Below are positions 28,149 to 36,845 of a DNA stretch of 64,000 nt, one piece after another; positions within the stretch are counted from its first letter, which is position 1, and every line of letters begins with the position of its first letter. The translations under genes were made by a program, and so were the position numbers. The DNA comes from Limnohabitans sp. INBF002 (GTDB lineage: Bacteria > Pseudomonadota > Gammaproteobacteria > Burkholderiales > Burkholderiaceae_C), in the NCBI RefSeq assembly GCF_027924905.1, contig NZ_AP027055.1:2530182-2594181 (forward strand), in the 5' to 3' direction. A model generated the notes under the pieces. The model searched no databases and was not told the DNA's origin. It saw only the letters and a list, made by a program, of their open reading frames with translations.

Positions 28149-28360
28149 GCACTCGCCCGCCCACATCGGCCTCAATAGCCACGTCAGCCACGCAACCTGC
28201 GCCAAGCCCAGCGCCCACCACCGCGACTGGGTGCGTGGGGCCACTACGGGTGGACAGCGCCGCGTTGATGGGCGGCCAACGCGTGCTGGAAATCGTGCAT
28301 TTGGGTGAGGTCTATCGGCTACAAACCACGCGTTTTGGCAAGTTAATTTTGACCAAGTGA
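28145..28360 (+). CDS. hemP: hemin uptake protein HemP
   Basis: A 71-residue protein. The conserved HemP core is the C-terminal half: RVDSAALMGGQRVLEIVHLGE then YRLQTTRFGKLILTK. The frame starts at a TTG at 28145 whose last bases overlap the exbD stop (TTGA); the only in-frame ATG, at 28268, falls inside the conserved core, so a non-ATG start is needed. The first about 30 residues are Ser/Thr/Ala/Pro-rich. HemP genes are iron-regulated and, in Burkholderiales, needed for full expression of haem uptake genes. Here it closes the receptor-piuC-tonB-exbBD run rather than sitting by a hmu locus. Confidence 0.85.
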   Translation: MSTRPPTSASIATSATQPAPSPAPTTATGCVGPLRVDSAALMGGQRVLEIVHLGEVYRLQTTRFGKLILTK

Positions 28361-28388
28361 TGACGCACAGATGGCCTCACGCAAGGCT

Positions 28389-28411
28389 GTCTCAATCGGC
28401 CTCATTGAGAC
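28389..28411 (+). repeat. inverted repeat after hemP
   Basis: A perfect 8-bp stem, GTCTCAAT (28389-28396) with ATTGAGAC (28404-28411), has a 7-base loop. It lies 29 bases past the hemP stop and could slow or end transcription, but there is no T run. Confidence 0.4.
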
Positions 28412-28438
28412 AAACAATCACCGACGCAGAAAATCTTG

Positions 28439-28477
28439 ACTATCATTCACGTCAATGAGTTTTGCTCATTCGATAGT
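28439..28477 (+). promoter_or_regulatory. nested inverted repeats upstream of ahpC
   Basis: An outer dyad ACTATC (28439-28444) / GATAGT (28472-28477) encloses an inner dyad AATGAG (28454-28459) / CTCATT (28465-28470). It lies 28 bases before the ahpC ATG. Peroxide regulators such as OxyR bind long dyads near such genes, but the spacing and order do not match the ATAG-N7-CTAT consensus. Confidence 0.4.
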
Positions 28478-28504
28478 TTTTAACAACCATACAAAGGAAA
28501 CCAC

Positions 28505-29068
28505 ATGTCTTTGATCAACACACAAGTTCAGCCTTTCAAAAACCAAGCCTTCCACAACGGCAAATTCATCGAAGTGACCGAAGCCACGCTCAAAGGCAAG
28601 TGGAACGTGTTCATCTTCATGCCAGCCGCTTTCACCTTCAACTGCCCCACAGAAATTGAAGACGCTGCTGACAACTACGCAGCCTTCCAAAAAGCCGGCG
28701 CTGAGGTGTACATCATCACCACCGACACTCACTTCTCACACAAAGTGTGGCACGAGACTTCTCCAGCAGTGGGCAAAGCCAAGTTCCCATTGGTGGGCGA
28801 TCCCACACACAAATTGACACGCGCTTTTGGCGTGCACATCGAAGAAGACGGCTTGGCTTTGCGCGGCACTTTCGTGATCAACCCAGAAGGCATGATCAAA
28901 ACCATGGAAGTCCATTCCAACGAAATCGCCCGTGACGTGTCTGAAACACTGCGCAAGTTGACGGCTGCTCAGTACACAGCCGCCAACCCAGGCCAAGTGT
29001 GCCCAGCGAAGTGGAAAGAAGGCGCGAAGACTTTGGCTCCTTCCATCGACTTGGTCGGCAAGATCTAA
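28505..29068 (+). CDS. ahpC: alkyl hydroperoxide reductase subunit C (typical 2-Cys peroxiredoxin)
   Basis: A 187-residue peroxiredoxin. The peroxidatic cysteine is Cys47 in FTFNCPTEIED, where most families have FVCP, and the resolving cysteine is Cys166 in GQVCPAKW. It reduces hydrogen peroxide, organic peroxides and peroxynitrite in the cytoplasm and is re-reduced by AhpF, encoded 162 bases downstream. An AAAGGAAA ribosome site precedes the ATG. Nested dyads upstream suggest redox or iron regulation. Length and residues match the E. coli enzyme. Confidence 0.97.
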   Translation: MSLINTQVQPFKNQAFHNGKFIEVTEATLKGKWNVFIFMPAAFTFNCPTEIEDAADNYAAFQKAGAEVYIITTDTHFSHKVWHETSPAVGKAKFPLVGDPTHKLTRAFGVHIEEDGLALRGTFVINPEGMIKTMEVHSNEIARDVSETLRKLTAAQYTAANPGQVCPAKWKEGAKTLAPSIDLVGKI

Positions 29069-29230
29069 TTTTTAGATCCACACCTGCTCACGCAGGTCGT
29101 TGACCGCAGCGCACATTGGCATGCCAGCGTGCGTTGTACTCAACGAAATCCCCCCAACCTTTTGAACCACCCAGGTCAGCGCTGAACGCGCATGGCCTAG
29201 GATGTTTGCACCCTGAAACAGGAGAACACC

Positions 29231-30784
29231 ATGCTCGACGACGCCCTCAAAGCTCAACTTCAACAATACCTTGGCATGTTGCGCCAGCCCATTCGCTTGA
29301 TCGCCTCATTGGACGACAGCGAAACCGGCAAGGATATGCACGAGCTGCTCAACACCATCGTGGGCCTGTCAGACAAAGTCACACTCGACACCTCGGGCAC
29401 AGATGCCCGCAAGCCTTCTTTCGTCGTCGCTCGCGAAGGCGAAACACAGGGCGTGCGCTTTGCAGGTTTGCCACTCGGCCACGAGTTCACCTCCTTGGTG
29501 TTGGCCCTGCTGTGGACAGGCGGCCACCCACCCAAGGTGGAGCAAGACGTGATCGACAGCATCAAGGGTTTGGATGGCGACTTCAACTTTGAGGTCTACA
29601 TGTCCCTGAGCTGCCACAACTGCCCAGACGTGGTGCAAGCGCTCTCGCTCATGGCCATCGTCAACCCCAAGGTCAAGACCGTGGTGATTGAAGGCGGTGC
29701 ATTCCAGAAGGAAGTGGAAGAGCGCCAAATCATGGCGGTGCCCATGGTGTTCTTGAACGGTCAAGTGTTTGGCTCGGGCCGAATGAGCGTGGAAGAAATC
29801 GTGGCCAAGCTCGACACCAACGCAGCAGCCCGCGACGCAGCGAAGATGAGCGAGAAAGCCCCTTACGACGTGTTGATCGTGGGCGGTGGCCCCGCTGGTG
29901 CAGCTGCCGCTGTGTATGCAGCGCGCAAAGGCATCCGCGTGGGTATTGCCGCTGAGCGTTTTGGCGGTCAGCTGAACGACACCATGTCGATCGAGAACTA
30001 CATCTCGGTGCTCGAAACCAACGGCCCCAAACTCGCCGCTGACCTCGAAGCCCAAGTGCAGCACTACGGCGTGGACATCATGGCCATGCAACGCGCCAGC
30101 AAAATTGTGTCTGCCGAACAAACCGGCAGCATGACCGAGGTGCACTTGGAAAACGGCGGCGTGCTCAAGGCCAAGAGCGTGATCTTGTCGACGGGTGCAC
30201 GTTGGCGCAATGTGAACGTGCCCGGCGAAGCCGAGTACAAAAACAAAGGCGTGGCCTACTGCCCACACTGCGACGGCCCTTTGTTCAAAGGCAAGCGCGT
30301 GTCCGTGATCGGCGGCGGCAACTCTGGCGTGGAAGCCGCCATTGACTTGGCAGGCATCGTCGAACACGTGACACTGATTGAATTTGCCGACCAGCTCAAA
30401 GCTGATGCTGTGTTGGTGAACAAGCTCAAGAGCTTGCCCAACGTGACCATCCATGCCAATGCACAAACCACCGAAATCACAGGCGAGGGCGGCAAAGTCA
30501 ATGGTCTGAGCTACAAAGACCGCGCCACGGACGTTGTGCACCACGTGCCCCTCGAAGGCGTGTTCGTGCAAATCGGTTTGGTGCCCAACACCGAGTTTTT
30601 GAAGGGCAGCATGGAGCTGAGCAAGTTTGGCGAAATCGTGGTGGATGCCAAAGGCCACACCAGCATGCCTGGCGTGTTTGCGGCGGGCGACTGCACCACC
30701 GTGCCCTACAAGCAAATCATCATTGCGGCGGGCGAGGGTGCGAAGGCGGCATTGTCAGCGTTTGACCACTTGATTCGCAACTGA
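29231..30784 (+). CDS. ahpF: alkyl hydroperoxide reductase subunit F
   Basis: A 517-residue flavoprotein disulfide reductase that passes electrons from NADH through FAD and two disulfides to AhpC. The N-terminal tandem thioredoxin folds hold the CHNC pair near residues 129-132 ([14 protein letters not shown]). The FAD loop is [18 protein letters not shown], the catalytic redox pair is CPHC ([13 protein letters not shown]), and the NADH loop is [14 protein letters not shown]. The C-terminal FAD motif is GVFAAGDCT. Length matches E. coli AhpF (521). An AGGAGA site precedes the ATG, and a strong terminator follows. Confidence 0.97.
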   Translation: MLDDALKAQLQQYLGMLRQPIRLIASLDDSETGKDMHELLNTIVGLSDKVTLDTSGTDARKPSFVVAREGETQGVRFAGLPLGHEFTSLVLALLWTGGHPPKVEQDVIDSIKGLDGDFNFEVYMSLSCHNCPDVVQALSLMAIVNPKVKTVVIEGGAFQKEVEERQIMAVPMVFLNGQVFGSGRMSVEEIVAKLDTNAAARDAAKMSEKAPYDVLIVGGGPAGAAAAVYAARKGIRVGIAAERFGGQLNDTMSIENYISVLETNGPKLAADLEAQVQHYGVDIMAMQRASKIVSAEQTGSMTEVHLENGGVLKAKSVILSTGARWRNVNVPGEAEYKNKGVAYCPHCDGPLFKGKRVSVIGGGNSGVEAAIDLAGIVEHVTLIEFADQLKADAVLVNKLKSLPNVTIHANAQTTEITGEGGKVNGLSYKDRATDVVHHVPLEGVFVQIGLVPNTEFLKGSMELSKFGEIVVDAKGHTSMPGVFAAGDCTTVPYKQIIIAAGEGAKAALSAFDHLIRN

Positions 30785-30802
30785 TCGTTCAGACACTTGC
30801 TG

Positions 30803-30837
30803 AGCCCAACGTGTGTCTATGCGTTGGGCTTTTTTTC
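30803..30837 (+). terminator. rho-independent terminator after ahpF
   Basis: A perfect 9-bp stem (30803-30811 AGCCCAACG with 30822-30830) with a 10-base loop is followed by a run of T from 30830 to 30837. Confidence 0.93.
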
Positions 30838-30848
30838 TGAGCCGCGCG

Positions 30849-31049
30849 TTAGTGCGAAGAGGCCGCAGACGCTGCTGGTTTGATTGTCAGCAGCTCTGGG
30901 TCCACTTGGTTTTCTACGCGATGCGGCTCTTGCACAGGCTTAGGGCCGAGCCCCAAGAAACGCAAGCCACCGTCGTTCCACAACCAAAACAAGAGGTTGA
31001 TGGCGGCCAAGGCATAGACCACGTTGCGCCAAAAATATTTCGAGTTCAT
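30849..31049 (-). CDS. small single-pass membrane protein resembling the N-terminus of SPOR-domain proteins
   Basis: A 66-residue protein with one membrane segment (about 9-28, NVVYALAAINLLFWLWND), then a short Pro-rich stretch containing LGLGPKPVQEPHRVENQVDPELLTI. In many Burkholderiales, a SPOR-domain protein near birA begins with a membrane segment and a similar EP-R--QQ--PE-L pattern before the peptidoglycan-binding SPOR domain. Here the protein stops after that linker, so it looks like a shortened relative. Start ATG 31049 has an AGGTGG site; a GTG at 31058 is possible. It follows birA by 57 bases. Confidence 0.6.
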   Translation of the reverse strand: MNSKYFWRNVVYALAAINLLFWLWNDGGLRFLGLGPKPVQEPHRVENQVDPELLTIKPAASAASSH

Positions 31050-31106
31050 AAACACCACCTTTGTTCTTTAAGTTGCGCCGAATTTTCGCGCATGAAGTTG
31101 TCCGCG

Positions 31107-31907
31107 TTAAACCGGCCGCACGCTCACCTCTGAGCTACTGATGGCCTCTTGGCCTTGTTCGGTGTCCACCAGCATCGCGCCAGCGGCGTCTACGCCCCTT
31201 GCCACGCCGTGACGACCATCGCTCAAAGTGACGTTCAAATTGCGCAATGCGTCACGGGCATTAAAGGCGTTTTGCAATGGCGCAAAGCCCGTGCGTTCAA
31301 ACGCCAGCAAGGTGGCCAACAAAGGCTCGGCCACCCTCATCAAGGCCTCGGGTGCGGTGATGCCGTTTTGCAGGTCTTGCAGGCCCAATGGCGCAGTGGA
31401 TAGGCCCTCGGCCACAGGCGGGGCGATGTTGATGCCCACACCCACCACGCAATAGCGTCCTTGGCCACTGCCGTAGTCCATACCTGCGGGCAGGGCTGTC
31501 TCAATCAAAATGCCCGCCAATTTGCCCCAGCCTGTCGCCGTCTGGGGGCGCTTCACCCACAAGTCGTTGGGCCACTTCAAGCGCACGCCCAGTTCGCCCT
31601 GCGGATCTAGGCTGCGCGCCAACGACAAGCCGACCGCCAAAGACAGGCCCGACCAATCCGCAGGCTTGAGCATGAGGCCCAAGGAGAAGGTCAAGGCATG
31701 GCCCACTTCACCGTGCCATGGGCGACCTAGGCGGCCACGGCCTGCGGTTTGGGTTTCGGCCACCAACAGCACCGGTTCGGTTTGGCCTGCGCGTGCGCGG
31801 CGCATCAGCTCGGTGTTGGTGGAATCAATGGCTGGCAGCACCTCGACTGTGAGGCCTGGTTGCTTGGCAACCATCGCGAGCCAAAGGTCTTCCGCTGGCC
31901 AGATCAT
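31107..31907 (-). CDS. birA: biotin--[acetyl-CoA-carboxylase] ligase
   Basis: A 266-residue biotin protein ligase that activates biotin to biotinyl-AMP and attaches it to the acetyl-CoA carboxylase carrier. The nucleotide-binding loop is GRGRLGRPWHG (about residue 55), followed by KWPNDLWV with the catalytic lysine and GVGINI. There is no N-terminal helix-turn-helix, so unlike E. coli BirA it should not act as a repressor. It starts 5 bases after the SET-domain gene. The pantothenate kinase gene coaX, often next in related genomes, is absent here. Confidence 0.93.
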   Translation of the reverse strand: MIWPAEDLWLAMVAKQPGLTVEVLPAIDSTNTELMRRARAGQTEPVLLVAETQTAGRGRLGRPWHGEVGHALTFSLGLMLKPADWSGLSLAVGLSLARSLDPQGELGVRLKWPNDLWVKRPQTATGWGKLAGILIETALPAGMDYGSGQGRYCVVGVGINIAPPVAEGLSTAPLGLQDLQNGITAPEALMRVAEPLLATLLAFERTGFAPLQNAFNARDALRNLNVTLSDGRHGVARGVDAAGAMLVDTEQGQEAISSSEVSVRPV

Positions 31908-31912
31908 GGGGT

Positions 31913-32542
31913 TTAGCGTTTGGGCGCTTTGGCTTTAGACGCGTCTTTGTCGGCCTTGCCGGTCGACTTTTTGTCTGACTTCTTTTTGTCACCTTTGGCT
32001 GGCTTGCTCTTTGGCTTGTCCGCCTTTTTCGCTTTGGGCTTTTCGTCCTTTGGAAATTCAGAGGTGGAAGACAGCAAAGTGCCACGGCACTTCTTCGCGC
32101 CGCACCAGCAGGGATATTCCAGCTTGAGCGCGGGCGTCATGGGCGCGTCGATGACCAAGCCGTAGTCGTAGCTCAGCTCTTCACCGGCTTTGATGTCGCG
32201 GATCGCCTTGATGAAAATGCGGCCATCCACTTCGTCTGGTTCACAGCTGGGTTTGCACGAGTGGTTGATCCAACGCGAAGAGTTGCCGCCGTACAGCGCG
32301 TCAATCACGTGGGTCTCGTCGATGTGAAAGTAAAACGTGTGGTTGGGATCGGTGGGGTCGTGCGGGTGACGGCGCAGCGCCTCTTTCCAAGTGATGATTT
32401 CGCCCACGTACTCAATGATGGTCTCGCCTTTGGCGAAGTCTGTCAGTGCAAAAACCCCTTTGCCATGGACACCTGAGCGACGGGTTTGAATGCGACGGCC
32501 TTTGATGGGCGCGGGGGTTTGGGCGATAGATTTTTTGGACAC
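31913..32542 (-). CDS. SET-domain lysine methyltransferase-like protein with Lys-rich tail
   Basis: A 209-residue protein. The SET domain runs from about residue 15 to 155: GRRIQTRRSGVHGKGVFAL, then RWINHSCKPSCE (NHSC at 93-96) and ELSYDYG (122-128, with the catalytic-type tyrosines), forming the knot that binds S-adenosylmethionine. A post-SET cluster follows (CWCGAKKCRG, cysteines 145, 147 and 152), completing a zinc site with Cys100. Residues from about 163 form a Lys/Ala/Asp-rich tail like those of histone-like proteins. The target lysine protein is unknown. It heads the SET-birA operon and faces topB across a Z-DNA-prone tract. Confidence 0.85.
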   Translation of the reverse strand: MSKKSIAQTPAPIKGRRIQTRRSGVHGKGVFALTDFAKGETIIEYVGEIITWKEALRRHPHDPTDPNHTFYFHIDETHVIDALYGGNSSRWINHSCKPSCEPDEVDGRIFIKAIRDIKAGEELSYDYGLVIDAPMTPALKLEYPCWCGAKKCRGTLLSSTSEFPKDEKPKAKKADKPKSKPAKGDKKKSDKKSTGKADKDASKAKAPKR

Positions 32543-32563
32543 TGAATTTTTCTGTTAACTTAA

Positions 32564-32610
32564 ATACGTACGCATGTGCGTGCGCGCCCGTGGGCGCGCG
32601 TGCGCACGCG
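32564..32610. repeat. alternating purine-pyrimidine (Z-DNA-prone) tract with GC palindrome
   Basis: Bases 32564-32587 (24 bases) and 32594-32610 (17 bases) alternate purine and pyrimidine strictly, mostly CG and TG steps. They meet in an 18-base perfect inverted repeat, GCGCGCCC-GT-GGGCGCGC, at 32582-32599. Such DNA flips to left-handed or cruciform shape under negative supercoiling. It occupies the space between the divergent SET-domain and topB genes. Confidence 0.75.
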
Positions 32611-32652
32611 AGAGAAGCAAATTGTAGTGGTCAGTTTTTAAGGAACTTTGAA

Positions 32653-35610
32653 ATGAGCAAAACCCTCGTGATTGCCGAAAAACCTTCGGTCGCGCAAGAC
32701 ATCGTGCGCGCACTCACGCCTGTGGCGGGGAAGTTCGAAAAACACGACGATCACTTTGAGAGCGACACCTATGTCGTCTCTAGTGCCGTGGGTCATTTGG
32801 TGGAAATCCAAGCACCCGAAGAATTCGACGTCAAACGCGGCAAATGGAGCTTTGCCAACCTGCCCGTGATTCCTCCCTTCTTCGACTTGAAGCCAGTGGA
32901 AAAAACCAAGACGCGTTTGAACGCGGTGGTGAAGCTGGCCAAACGCAAAGACGTGACCGCCCTCATCAACGCCTGTGACGCGGGCCGCGAAGGTGAGCTG
33001 ATCTTCCGTTTGATCGAGCAATACGCTGGCGGCAAAAAGCCCCTCGACAAACCTGTGAAGCGCCTGTGGCTGCAGTCGATGACGCCGCAAGCGATTCGCG
33101 ATGGTTTTGAATCTTTGCGCAGCGAAAAACAAATGCAAGGCTTGGCCGATGCTGCACGCAGCCGCTCTGAGGCCGACTGGCTGGTGGGCATCAACGGCAC
33201 CCGCGCTTTGACCGCGTTCAACTCGCGCGAGGGTGGCTTCTTCTTGACCACCGTGGGCCGTGTGCAAACGCCCACGCTGTCGGTGGTGGTGGAACGCGAA
33301 GAACAAATTCGCAAGTTCATCAGCCGCGACTACTGGGAAATTCACGCGTCATTCAAAGTGGAAGCAGGTGCCTACCCCGCGAAGTGGTTCAACCCCGAGC
33401 ACAAAAAAGACGCCGAAGACGCCGAGAAAAAACACGACCGTGTGTGGAGCGAAGCCGAAGCTTTGGCCATTGCCGACGCTGTGCGCAACCAAATTGCCAC
33501 CGTCACCGAAGAGAGCAAACCCACCACCAAAGCCAGCCCCGGCTTGTTTGACCTGACCTCGCTGCAACGCGAAGCCAACGGTCGCTTTGGTTTCTCCGCC
33601 AAAACCACCTTGGCCTTGGCGCAAAGTTTGTACGAGCGCCACAAAGCGCTGACCTACCCACGTACCGATTCACGCCACTTGCCTGAAGACTATGTGGCCG
33701 TGGTGAAAGACACCTTCACCATGCTGGCAGACAGCGGCATGAAGCACTTAGAGCAACATGCCACCGTCGCGCTGAACAACAACTACGTGCGCAAATTGCC
33801 ACGCGTGTTTGACAACAAAAAGGTCAGCGATCACTTTGCGATCATCCCGACCTTGCAAGCACCCAGCGGTTTGTCTGAAGCCGAGCAAAAGTTGTATGAC
33901 TTGGTGGTGCGCCGCTTCATGGCGGTGTTCTTCCCCAGCGCCGAATACATGGTGACCACGCGCATCAGCACCGTCAAAGCTGCCGGCAAAGACCACACCT
34001 TCCGCACCGAAGGCAAAGTGTTGGTCAACGCCGGTTGGATGGCCGTGTACGGCAAAGACGCCGCGCAAGAAGCCTCTGACAACGAAGAAGATGGCAAGAC
34101 CCTCGTCGCCTTGAAAGCAGGCGAGTCGGCCAAAAACGAATCCGCCGACGCCAAAGGCCTGAAAACCCGCCCGCCCGCACGCTACAGCGAAGCCACCTTG
34201 CTCGGCGCAATGGAAGGGGCTGGCAAGTTGGTGGAAGACGACGAGTTCCGCGAAGCCATGCAAGAAAAAGGCTTGGGCACACCCGCCACGCGCGCGGCCA
34301 TCATTGAAGGCTTGCTCAACGAGAAATACCTCATCCGCGATGGCCGCGAGATGATTCCCACCGCCAAAGCCTTCCAACTGTTCACGCTGCTGCGCGGCTT
34401 GGGCGTGGAGGAGTTGTCAAAGCCCGAACTCACGGGCGGCTGGGAGCACAAGCTCTCGCTCATGGAACACGGCCAACTGAGCCGCGAAGAATTCATGCGC
34501 GAAATTGCCGAAATGACCGAGCACATCGTCAAGAAGGCCAAAGAGTTTGACCGCGACACCATTCCCGGTGACTACGCCACATTGAAAACGCCCTGCCCCA
34601 AGTGCGGCGGCGTGGTGAAAGAAAACTACCGTCGCTACGCCTGCGTAGGTAAAGACGGCAGCGCGTCTGACTCGGGCGAAAACGGCGCAGGCTGCGGTTT
34701 CTCCATCAGCAAAATTCCAGGCGGTCGCACTTTTGATGCGGCTGAAGTGGAAGAGTTTTTGACCAACAAAAAGATTGGCCCACTCGACGGCTTCCGCTCC
34801 AAAGCAGGCTGGCCGTTCACCGCCGAAATCGCCCTCAAGTACAGCGAAGAAGACCAAAACTGGAAACTCGAATTCGACTTTGGTGACGACGGTGCAGACT
34901 CCGGCGAAATCGTCGAGTTCAGCGACGCGCCCGCTCTGGGCAACTGCCCCAAGTGCGGCAGCCCCGTGCACGAACACGGCAGCAACTATGTGTGTAGCAA
35001 GGCTGTGCCCACACATGCACAAGCCACGCCAAGCTGCGACTTCAAGAGCGGCAAAATCATCTTGCAGCAGCCAGTCGAACGCGAGCAAATGACCAAGCTG
35101 TTGAGTGAAGGAAAAACCGATTTGCTCGACAAGTTTGTGTCCATGCGCACACGCCGTTCGTTCAAAGCCTTCTTGCAGTGGGACGCCGAAGCGGGCAAGG
35201 TGAACTTCGCGTTCGAACCCCGCGTGAGCAAGTACCCACCCAAAGGCGGCAAAACGCCCACGACCAACGCGCTCATTAAGGCCGCTGGCAAAAAAGTGCC
35301 CGCCAAGACCACCAAGGCTGCCAAAGCAAAAGCTGAAAAAGTAGCCAAGCCCAAAGCACCACGCAAAGTCACCGCAGGCTATTTGCCCAGCGCTGACCTG
35401 GCCAACGTGATTGGCGCCGAAGCCGTGGCCCGCACCGAAGTGATCAAAAAGCTGTGGGACTACATCAAGGCCAACGGTTTGCAAGACGCCACCAACAAAC
35501 GCGCCATCAACGCCGATGCCAAACTCAAACCCGTGTTTGGGAAAGATCAAGTGACCATGTTTGAATTGGCAGGCATTGCAGGCAAACACCTGCGACCCAT
35601 TGGTGAGTAA
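32653..35610 (+). CDS. topB: DNA topoisomerase III with C-terminal SWIB domain
   Basis: A 985-residue type IA topoisomerase, much longer than E. coli TopB (653). The TOPRIM domain starts MSKTLVIAEKPSVAQDIVRAL and has the acidic DAGREGELIFR. The nicking tyrosine is Tyr335 in TYPRTDSRHLPEDY. Two cysteine clusters follow (CPKCGGVV...CVGKDG...CGF and CPKCGSPV...CSK...CDF). A Lys/Ala-rich linker at about 870-905 leads to a SWIB/MDM2-type domain at about 910-985 (LPSADLANVIGAEAVARTEVIKKLWDYIKANGLQD split here by conserved N-K-R-I). It decatenates and relaxes DNA. The ATG at 32653 has an AGGAA site; upstream codons are discarded. Confidence 0.93.
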   Translation: MSKTLVIAEKPSVAQDIVRALTPVAGKFEKHDDHFESDTYVVSSAVGHLVEIQAPEEFDVKRGKWSFANLPVIPPFFDLKPVEKTKTRLNAVVKLAKRKDVTALINACDAGREGELIFRLIEQYAGGKKPLDKPVKRLWLQSMTPQAIRDGFESLRSEKQMQGLADAARSRSEADWLVGINGTRALTAFNSREGGFFLTTVGRVQTPTLSVVVEREEQIRKFISRDYWEIHASFKVEAGAYPAKWFNPEHKKDAEDAEKKHDRVWSEAEALAIADAVRNQIATVTEESKPTTKASPGLFDLTSLQREANGRFGFSAKTTLALAQSLYERHKALTYPRTDSRHLPEDYVAVVKDTFTMLADSGMKHLEQHATVALNNNYVRKLPRVFDNKKVSDHFAIIPTLQAPSGLSEAEQKLYDLVVRRFMAVFFPSAEYMVTTRISTVKAAGKDHTFRTEGKVLVNAGWMAVYGKDAAQEASDNEEDGKTLVALKAGESAKNESADAKGLKTRPPARYSEATLLGAMEGAGKLVEDDEFREAMQEKGLGTPATRAAIIEGLLNEKYLIRDGREMIPTAKAFQLFTLLRGLGVEELSKPELTGGWEHKLSLMEHGQLSREEFMREIAEMTEHIVKKAKEFDRDTIPGDYATLKTPCPKCGGVVKENYRRYACVGKDGSASDSGENGAGCGFSISKIPGGRTFDAAEVEEFLTNKKIGPLDGFRSKAGWPFTAEIALKYSEEDQNWKLEFDFGDDGADSGEIVEFSDAPALGNCPKCGSPVHEHGSNYVCSKAVPTHAQATPSCDFKSGKIILQQPVEREQMTKLLSEGKTDLLDKFVSMRTRRSFKAFLQWDAEAGKVNFAFEPRVSKYPPKGGKTPTTNALIKAAGKKVPAKTTKAAKAKAEKVAKPKAPRKVTAGYLPSADLANVIGAEAVARTEVIKKLWDYIKANGLQDATNKRAINADAKLKPVFGKDQVTMFELAGIAGKHLRPIGE

Positions 35611-35627
35611 AAAAATAGAGTGACCGC

Positions 35628-36845
35628 ATGACCGTCCACGCCAAACCCATGATTGCCACGCCACAGGCGATGCACTTTGAGCAAGCTTTGCAATTGCAGA
35701 GCGGCGCCAGTGTGCGCGACTACACCCTGGCCTACGAGACCTACGGCACGCTCAACGCCGACCGTTCTAACGCCGTGCTGGTGTGCCACGCCCTCAACGC
35801 CTCGCACCATGTGGCGGGCGTGTACGAAGGCCAAGACAAAAGCGAAGGCTGGTGGGACAACATGATTGGCCCAGGCAAGCCCGTGGACACCAACCACTTC
35901 TTTGTGATTGGCGTGAACAACCTCGGCTCTTGCTTTGGCTCGACCGGCCCCATGCACACCCACCCCGACACGGGCAAGGTGTACGGCGCGGATTTCCCCG
36001 TGGTCACGGTGGAAGACTGGGTGAACGCCCAAGCCTTGCTGCTCGACCGTTTGGGCATCACCCAGCTCGCCGCCGTTTTAGGCGGCAGCTTGGGCGGCAT
36101 GCAAGCCCTGAGCTGGACGCTGCAATACCCAGACCGCGTGCGTCACGCCGTGGTGGTGGCGAGTGCGCCCAACCTCACGGCTGAAAACATCGCTTTCAAC
36201 GAAGTGGCACGCCGCGCCATCGTGACCGACCCTGACTTTCATGGTGGGCACTTCTATCAACACGGCGTTGTGCCGCAGCGCGGTTTGCGCATTGCTCGCA
36301 TGGTGGGCCACATCACGTACCTCAGCGACGATGTGATGAACGAAAAATTTGGCCGCGAACTGCGTGATGCAGTCGTCGGCAGCGCCACCGGCTACAAGTA
36401 CTCCACCCAAGATGTGGAGTTTCAAATCGAAAGCTACCTGCGCTACCAAGGCGACAAGTTCAGCGAGTACTTTGACGCCAACACCTATTTGCTCATCACC
36501 CGAGCCCTCGATTACTTCGACCCCGCCCGCACTTACGGCGGCGATTTGTCAGCCGCGTTTGCACGCACAGCCGCGAAGTTTTTGCTGGTGAGCTTCACCA
36601 CCGATTGGCGCTTCTCACCCGCACGCAGCCGCGAGATGGTGCAAGCCCTGCTCGACAACCAACGCGATGTGAGCTACGCCGAAATCGACGCGCCACACGG
36701 CCACGATGCGTTCTTGCTGGACGACGCCCGCTACATGAATGTGGTGCGCTCGTACTTTGCGCGCATCAGCGGCGAGTTGCCGGCGTGCAGTTCTAACAAC
36801 GGCGTCCAGCCCGCCTTGGCCGCGCACACCGGAGGTGCAGCATGA
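35628..36845 (+). CDS. metX: homoserine O-acyltransferase MetX
   Basis: A 405-residue alpha/beta hydrolase that acylates homoserine at the start of methionine synthesis. The nucleophile is Ser154 in [10 protein letters not shown]; the oxyanion segment is [12 protein letters not shown], and the triad is completed by DWRFSPARS and PHGHDAFLL (Asp and His). Many beta- and gammaproteobacterial MetX enzymes linked to metW use succinyl-CoA, so acetyl versus succinyl specificity is open. It ends in an ATGA overlap with metW, the standard pair. It follows topB by 17 bases. Confidence 0.95.
   Translation: MTVHAKPMIATPQAMHFEQALQLQSGASVRDYTLAYETYGTLNADRSNAVLVCHALNASHHVAGVYEGQDKSEGWWDNMIGPGKPVDTNHFFVIGVNNLGSCFGSTGPMHTHPDTGKVYGADFPVVTVEDWVNAQALLLDRLGITQLAAVLGGSLGGMQALSWTLQYPDRVRHAVVVASAPNLTAENIAFNEVARRAIVTDPDFHGGHFYQHGVVPQRGLRIARMVGHITYLSDDVMNEKFGRELRDAVVGSATGYKYSTQDVEFQIESYLRYQGDKFSEYFDANTYLLITRALDYFDPARTYGGDLSAAFARTAAKFLLVSFTTDWRFSPARSREMVQALLDNQRDVSYAEIDAPHGHDAFLLDDARYMNVVRSYFARISGELPACSSNNGVQPALAAHTGGAA

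Noticed and set aside
28439..28477. Classical OxyR site before ahpC.
   Set aside because: CTAT and ATAG units stand 33 bases apart but in the reverse order to ATAG-N7-CTAT-N7-ATAG-N7-CTAT, and the inner units do not match.
32564..32610. Integration or site-specific recombination site.
   Set aside because: No integrase, direct repeat or tRNA is nearby; simple alternating composition explains the repeat.
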